From the NCBI RefSeq assembly GCF_900184945.1, contig NZ_FXYF01000015.1:1-64000 (forward strand): a stretch of DNA of 64,000 bases. Reading direction: 5' to 3'. Each line of letters opens with the position of its first letter. The stretch's first letter is position 1. Source of the stretch: Antarctobacter aquimaris (GTDB lineage: Bacteria; Pseudomonadota; Alphaproteobacteria; Rhodobacterales; Rhodobacteraceae). Both the position numbers and the translations under genes were made by a program. The notes below the pieces were generated by a model that was not told the DNA's origin, ran no database searches, and was given only the letters and a program-made list of their open reading frames with translations. This document shows, one piece after another, positions 60,709-64,000 of this stretch.

Positions 60709-61014
60709 ATGACCCGATGGATGATGACAGCGGCCCTTGTGCTTGCGCTCGCCGGAGCGGCTCAGGCGCAGGACGTGGCCGAGGGCCGGGCGCTGGCCGA
60801 GGAGTTCTGCGCCCGCTGCCATGACATCGAAGACGGCGGCGCGATGAAGACCTATCCGCCGAGCTTTGACTCGATCGCGCTTTTCCGATCCGAGGAGCAG
60901 ATCCGCGCAAGGATCATCTTTCCGGACCTGCACACATCCATGCCGCAGTGGGGGACGTTTCTGGACATGGGCCAGGTCGCGGACGTGACGGCCTACATCC
61001 TGTCGCTGGAGTAA
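60709..61014 (+). CDS. small secreted c-type cytochrome
   Basis: A 101-residue monoheme cytochrome c. The signal peptide is about residues 1-20 (MTAALVLALAGAAQA region), heme binding is C34-A-R-C37-H38, and a likely axial Met is M78 (LHTSMPQWG). It acts in periplasmic electron transfer. The ribosome binding site AAGGAGGAG is perfect. It follows the 91-residue gene, probably in one FnrL-controlled unit. The partner (oxidase, peroxidase or other) is not visible in the window. Confidence 0.93.
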   Translation: MTRWMMTAALVLALAGAAQAQDVAEGRALAEEFCARCHDIEDGGAMKTYPPSFDSIALFRSEEQIRARIIFPDLHTSMPQWGTFLDMGQVADVTAYILSLE

Positions 61015-61018
61015 GCGG

Positions 61019-61342
61019 TCAGTCCTCGGGGCAGATGTAGACGATCGCCAGGCCGGGTCCTTCCAGCGTGATCGCATAGCTCTTGTCGGTGTCGCCCTGA
61101 AAGGCGGTCGGCCGAGGTTGGCTGCTGGGCGCCGGCCCCGGCAGGGTTTCGCCGGTGCTGGAACGGATGACCACGCGCCCCGGTCCCAGGTTGTAGAGCG
61201 ACCAGGCGTCCGTGGCCGGGTCCATGGGGATGGACCGGTCAGGATGCGTCAGGTCGTAGCCAAGGCATTCCTCGCCCTGTTGCGCGGCAAGCGACTGCGG
61301 CAGGCCAAGAAGGGCGGCCGGGATGAGGACTGTTCGGATCAT
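61019..61342 (-). CDS. small secreted protein of unknown function
   Basis: A 107-residue exported protein. The signal peptide is residues 1-20 (MIRTVLIPAALLGLPQSLAA). Two cysteines occur in the mature part (EECLGYDL and YICPED), perhaps forming a disulfide. No domain is recognised. The gene converges with the cytochrome c gene, separated by 4 bases. An alternative GTG start two codons upstream exists; ATG 61342 is chosen because it directly starts the signal peptide. Confidence 0.65.
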   Translation of the reverse strand: MIRTVLIPAALLGLPQSLAAQQGEECLGYDLTHPDRSIPMDPATDAWSLYNLGPGRVVIRSSTGETLPGPAPSSQPRPTAFQGDTDKSYAITLEGPGLAIVYICPED

Positions 61343-61521
61343 CTGCACGTCTTGTTTATGGACACGGCAGCCTAGGCCGTCTTGCCGTGCAGGGCAATGC
61401 GGGGGGCAGGAGGGCGGCGCTTGTCCTCCTGCCGCGCTTGCCGGGGCTTGGCGCGTGGGGCGAATTTTGGCACACCCTAAACGTGATTCGCCGTGACCCT
61501 GATCTGAAAGGCCCGATTGTC

Positions 61522-62457
61522 ATGAAGAAGCTTTCGAAAGAGAATTTCGATACTGTCCAGTGGTACTACAAGATCGACCTGGGGGACGGGATAGTCACGC
61601 CGGGCTACAACTACCAGAACGTCGTCCCGACCAAGAAGCTGCTGCGCTCGTGCCATCTCAAGGATGCCTACCTGCTGGACATCGGCGTGATGGAGGGGGC
61701 GCTGTCGGTGCTGATGGAGCGCGAGGGCGCCAAGGTCGTCGGCTATGACCGCGTCGACTGGACCGACAAGATCGGCCTGGTCAAGGAAACGCAGAACGCC
61801 AGCTTTGACTACTACGGCGGCAAGACCTTTCACAACTTCGCCAAGCAGGCACAGGCGGACAAGCTGGCGCCGTTCGACATCGTCGTGATGTCGGGCGTGC
61901 TGTACCACACCATCGACCCGCTGCTGTTCCTCTACTACGCGCGCTGCATGATGGCGGTGGGCTCGACCTTCGTGATCGAGACCTCGGCGGTGACCGACTC
62001 CGAGTGCCTGATGCAGTTCAACAACGCCGGGCGCTTCTATTCCTTCACCAACTACTACCAGGTGTCGACCGGCTGGCTGGACTACACGCTGCGTTACCTG
62101 GGGTTCAGGATCCTCGACGTGTCCTACGTCAACGCCGGCCAGTACATGTACGGCGAGAACAAGGACATGCACGTGCCCCGCGTCGCCCTGCGCTGCGTGC
62201 TGACCGGCGAACAGCAGCTGCACGCCGATGACGAATGGGGCCGCAAGAAGCTGATGATGCGCGAGCTGGCGGAATACATGGCCATCGAGACCTACCCGGC
62301 CAAGGATCCGGCCAAGTACGCCGATCAGGCGCTGAACCCGGCGCTGCCGGTGCATGACGGCGTGGACTCGGTCGACGTGACCGCCGCCATCAAGGCGACC
62401 AAGCCCGAAGCCCGCGACCCCGAAGGCACGGTGCTGACCCTCGACAGCCGGTTGTGA
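61522..62457 (+). CDS. class I SAM-dependent methyltransferase
   Basis: A 311-residue methyltransferase. The SAM motif I region is AYLLDIGVMEGALSVLMEREGAKVVGYDRVDW, a modified form in which GxGxG reads DIGVMEG. Post-motif segments are DIVVMSGVLYHTIDPLLFLYYARCM. The arrangement recalls CmoB-like or DUF1698-type methyltransferases in how it reads (SGVLYHxxDP), but the substrate is unknown. The C-terminal 60 residues are charged and hydrophilic. The start at 61522 is chosen because the upstream extension looks non-coding. A strong terminator follows. Confidence 0.85.
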   Translation: MKKLSKENFDTVQWYYKIDLGDGIVTPGYNYQNVVPTKKLLRSCHLKDAYLLDIGVMEGALSVLMEREGAKVVGYDRVDWTDKIGLVKETQNASFDYYGGKTFHNFAKQAQADKLAPFDIVVMSGVLYHTIDPLLFLYYARCMMAVGSTFVIETSAVTDSECLMQFNNAGRFYSFTNYYQVSTGWLDYTLRYLGFRILDVSYVNAGQYMYGENKDMHVPRVALRCVLTGEQQLHADDEWGRKKLMMRELAEYMAIETYPAKDPAKYADQALNPALPVHDGVDSVDVTAAIKATKPEARDPEGTVLTLDSRL

Positions 62458-62480
62458 TCTTGTCGTGACGGATGGGAGGA

Positions 62481-62507
62481 GGGGCGCAGGGTCTGCGCCC
62501 CTTTTTT
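62481..62507 (+). terminator. Rho-independent terminator of the methyltransferase gene
   Basis: Nine-base-pair stem, GGGGCGCAG / CTGCGCCCC, a three-base loop and TTTTTT. Confidence 0.92.
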
Positions 62508-62611
62508 CGTTTGGGGGGGTATGAGTGTGGTTGGTGGAGCGGCCGGAGGATTGGCCGTTTTCCTCGGCGCATCGAGATGCGTGGTTCAGGCCGGGGATGG
62601 ATCTGGCGCAG

Positions 62612-62713
62612 GGTGCGTGATTTCACGCACCGATGGTAGCGGTGGGAGTGGTGCGTGCGAGCACGCACCCTACGCTTGCTAACGGTTAGCAAGCCAGCTT
62701 CAAGCCGGCTTGC
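62612..62713. repeat. cluster of four hairpins at the edge of the AT-rich tract
   Basis: Hairpin 1 (62612-62631) and hairpin 2 (62650-62669) share the stem GGTGCGTG / CACGCACC with different loops. Hairpin 3 (62674-62694) is GCTTGCTAAC / GTTAGCAAGC. Hairpin 4 (GCAAGCC 62689-62695 with GGCTTGC 62707-62713) overlaps the right arm of hairpin 3, so 3 and 4 cannot form together. The cluster lies in the gene-free stretch 62458-62767, after the methyltransferase terminator and before the AT-rich gene. Confidence 0.8.
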
Positions 62714-62767
62714 AATTCTCCAATGGGCTGTGCAATCTTGTTGAAAGCACATTTGGAGAGAATAGAA

Positions 62768-63769
62768 GTGTCAAAATCTAGTGATATCATCGGTCCCGAC
62801 GACTCGCGGCACTCTGTTGATCTCGAGGGCCTTCCCAAAGGGGCGTTAAAGGCGATAATATCAAAATTAAACGAGCGAAGCCAAAAGGTTGGAAAAAACT
62901 TTCGCGGGATTTACTCAATTAAGGTATCGGACTTGCGGGAGCTTGTAGAGAAAGTTGTGGAGGAGTTCCATTCCTGCGTCATCCTTTCTCAAACAGCATC
63001 TGTAACAATACACTTTTCGAATAATCAGCGCTATGATTTCCGAAATTGGCGCGAATTTGAAGAGTTTGACAGTAGTCAAAAGTTTTGGACCCATTCAGTT
63101 TCCATCGAGATAATTCTTGATGTGATTAGAGTGGAGCAAGAGCTTCCGGAGCGTTATGAGGTGGAGATTTCCGTTTTCAATATAATGAAGGAAATCGCGA
63201 TTTCTTTTGGTCCGATACGAATTTCGTCTGGTGAGATCGATGTCTCTCCGACTGTATCCATGCAGGCAAACGTTAAGTATATTAATTACGTTCTGGGAAA
63301 AAATATAATGTCTACAATAGAGGATTGGGAGGGGGCGCTAGAGAAAGAAGAGTCGAGCTTTCGAAAAACGGTCTCGCGATTATCAAATCGCTTCCCGCAT
63401 ATTGGAAAAACGGTGGGCTCAGTTGCAGGCCTCGTGTTTGCATTTAGGTTGGGGGATTCCTTTAGCGCATTTTTTCCAGCATTCAGTGAGGCTGGCACAT
63501 ACCTATTTTTCTATGGTGTGTCGTTTGTCATTTTCAGCGCCTTGGGTAATGAGTTGGGTCGGAGAGTTTCAAGGAGCTTAGAATCACATAAGTCTCCGCT
63601 CAATTTCGTTTTCACGAGAGGTGATTCAATAAGAAACGAAAGTGTAAGGAGAAAAAATAGGATAACAGTTAGAAAGGCCTTAATCTATGTTTCTTTGATA
63701 GCTCTGGAGTTGATTGTTGCAGGGGTGTCGTATGAACTGTGGGGTGCTGCTCGAGCTCTCTTTAACTAA
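62768..63769 (+). CDS. AT-rich gene for an unknown membrane protein
   Basis: A 333-residue protein I do not recognise. The first 200 residues are soluble and charged (KGALKAIISKLNERSQKVGKN near the start), with a strand-rich middle (ASVTIHFSNNQRYDF). Two hydrophobic regions follow in the C-terminal third (about residues 217-255 and 302-325). GGAGAG before a GTG at 62768 makes that start better than the ATG at 62723. Codon use is AT-rich throughout, unlike every other gene in the window, which indicates recent transfer. No nuclease, toxin or transporter motif is visible. Confidence 0.75.
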   Translation: MSKSSDIIGPDDSRHSVDLEGLPKGALKAIISKLNERSQKVGKNFRGIYSIKVSDLRELVEKVVEEFHSCVILSQTASVTIHFSNNQRYDFRNWREFEEFDSSQKFWTHSVSIEIILDVIRVEQELPERYEVEISVFNIMKEIAISFGPIRISSGEIDVSPTVSMQANVKYINYVLGKNIMSTIEDWEGALEKEESSFRKTVSRLSNRFPHIGKTVGSVAGLVFAFRLGDSFSAFFPAFSEAGTYLFFYGVSFVIFSALGNELGRRVSRSLESHKSPLNFVFTRGDSIRNESVRRKNRITVRKALIYVSLIALELIVAGVSYELWGAARALFN

Positions 63770-64000
63770 CCCCGTGACGTCACATGCGCATGCTAATATT
63801 ATGGGGCGGCGGAGAGTGAAATGTGTTTCAAAGTCTCATTCTGCTTGGCCAAATTGGAGATCTGAAACTATTTGTCGTTCTGTAGATCGGCGCCAAAAAG
63901 GAAACTCCGAATCAATACATGCGGTTGACGTGCTTGAGTGTTTTGGCACGTTATCGACGTTTTTTTCTGGTCCTCGCCTGAACGTCCGAAACGAGGCCTC
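63770..64000. other. AT-rich end of the window without a gene
   Basis: No reading frame is supported. A perfect palindrome GTGACGTCAC (63774-63783) follows the preceding stop by five bases. The AT-rich composition goes on to the window edge, so the transferred segment extends beyond it. Confidence 0.5.

Noticed and set aside
62612-62713. A CRISPR array, suggested by repeated stems
   Set aside because: Only two stems are alike, spacing is not regular and no cas genes are near.

Overview
The window is GC-rich chromosomal DNA that looks like a Rhodobacterales (Roseobacter/Paracoccus-type) alphaproteobacterium. The support is gene content (PreA/PreT pyrimidine catabolism with RutR, ycjX/ycjF-like genes, DUF2339 and MeaB proteins, many ATGA-overlapping operons) and a dispersed intergenic GC-rich repeat of the kind I associate with this group. 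I see no tRNA, rRNA, CRISPR array or prophage.

Layout. 1-805: remnant of an IS630-family insertion sequence. 950-14756: a reductive pyrimidine degradation island, mostly on the minus strand. It holds an NMT1/THI5-type ABC importer interleaved with a GNAT and a 71-residue membrane protein, a divergent cupin, a PLP decarboxylase, dihydropyrimidinase (hydA), a beta-ureidopropionase-type amidase, the divergent regulator rutR, and dihydropyrimidine dehydrogenase (preT, preA). A near-consensus RutR palindrome lies between the amidase and rutR, and a degenerate one lies before preT. Two unrecognised genes sit inside the enzyme operons. 14960-18438: OmpA-like protein, then a secreted trypsin-like protease overlapping a ClpP-fold/SH3 protein. 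18487-23174: a Liv-type ABC importer with a double hairpin after the binding-protein gene. 23235-26019: stand-alone AsnC ligand domain, SDR, SMP-30 lactonase and TrmO. 26030-29467: divergent hybrid histidine kinase and LuxR-type regulator. 29721-46431: quinone oxidoreductase-like protein, ileS, FAD monooxygenase, DUF2339 protein, a ycjX-GNAT-ycjF operon, truA, PhyH dioxygenase, two uncharacterised coupled genes and NADAR. 46474-49853: M20 hydrolase, alcohol dehydrogenase and an M19 dipeptidase variant. 49896-52295: argD and argF, preceded by a putative leaderless 10-residue Arg-containing leader peptide and a terminator-like hairpin. 52369-57407: hrpB, meaB, rpmB and a copper-chaperone pair. 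57436-61014: sirtuin, tyrosine phosphatase, lipoprotein, and a small protein plus cytochrome c behind an FNR-like box. 61522-62457: a SAM methyltransferase. 62715-64000: a clearly AT-rich tract with one unrecognised membrane protein, probably acquired horizontally and continuing beyond the window.

How genes work together. Uracil or thymine would enter through the ABC importer, be reduced by PreTA, opened by HydA and decarbamoylated by the amidase to beta-alanine or beta-aminoisobutyrate. RutR probably controls both enzyme transcripts. The most interesting unexplained signals are the unknown genes wired into the pyrimidine operons, the argD leader and hairpin, the FNR-box/cytochrome unit, the stacked hairpins at the edge of the AT-rich tract, and enzymes lacking expected catalytic residues (SDR with Asn in place of the YxxxK lysine; M19 dipeptidase without the N-terminal HxD).
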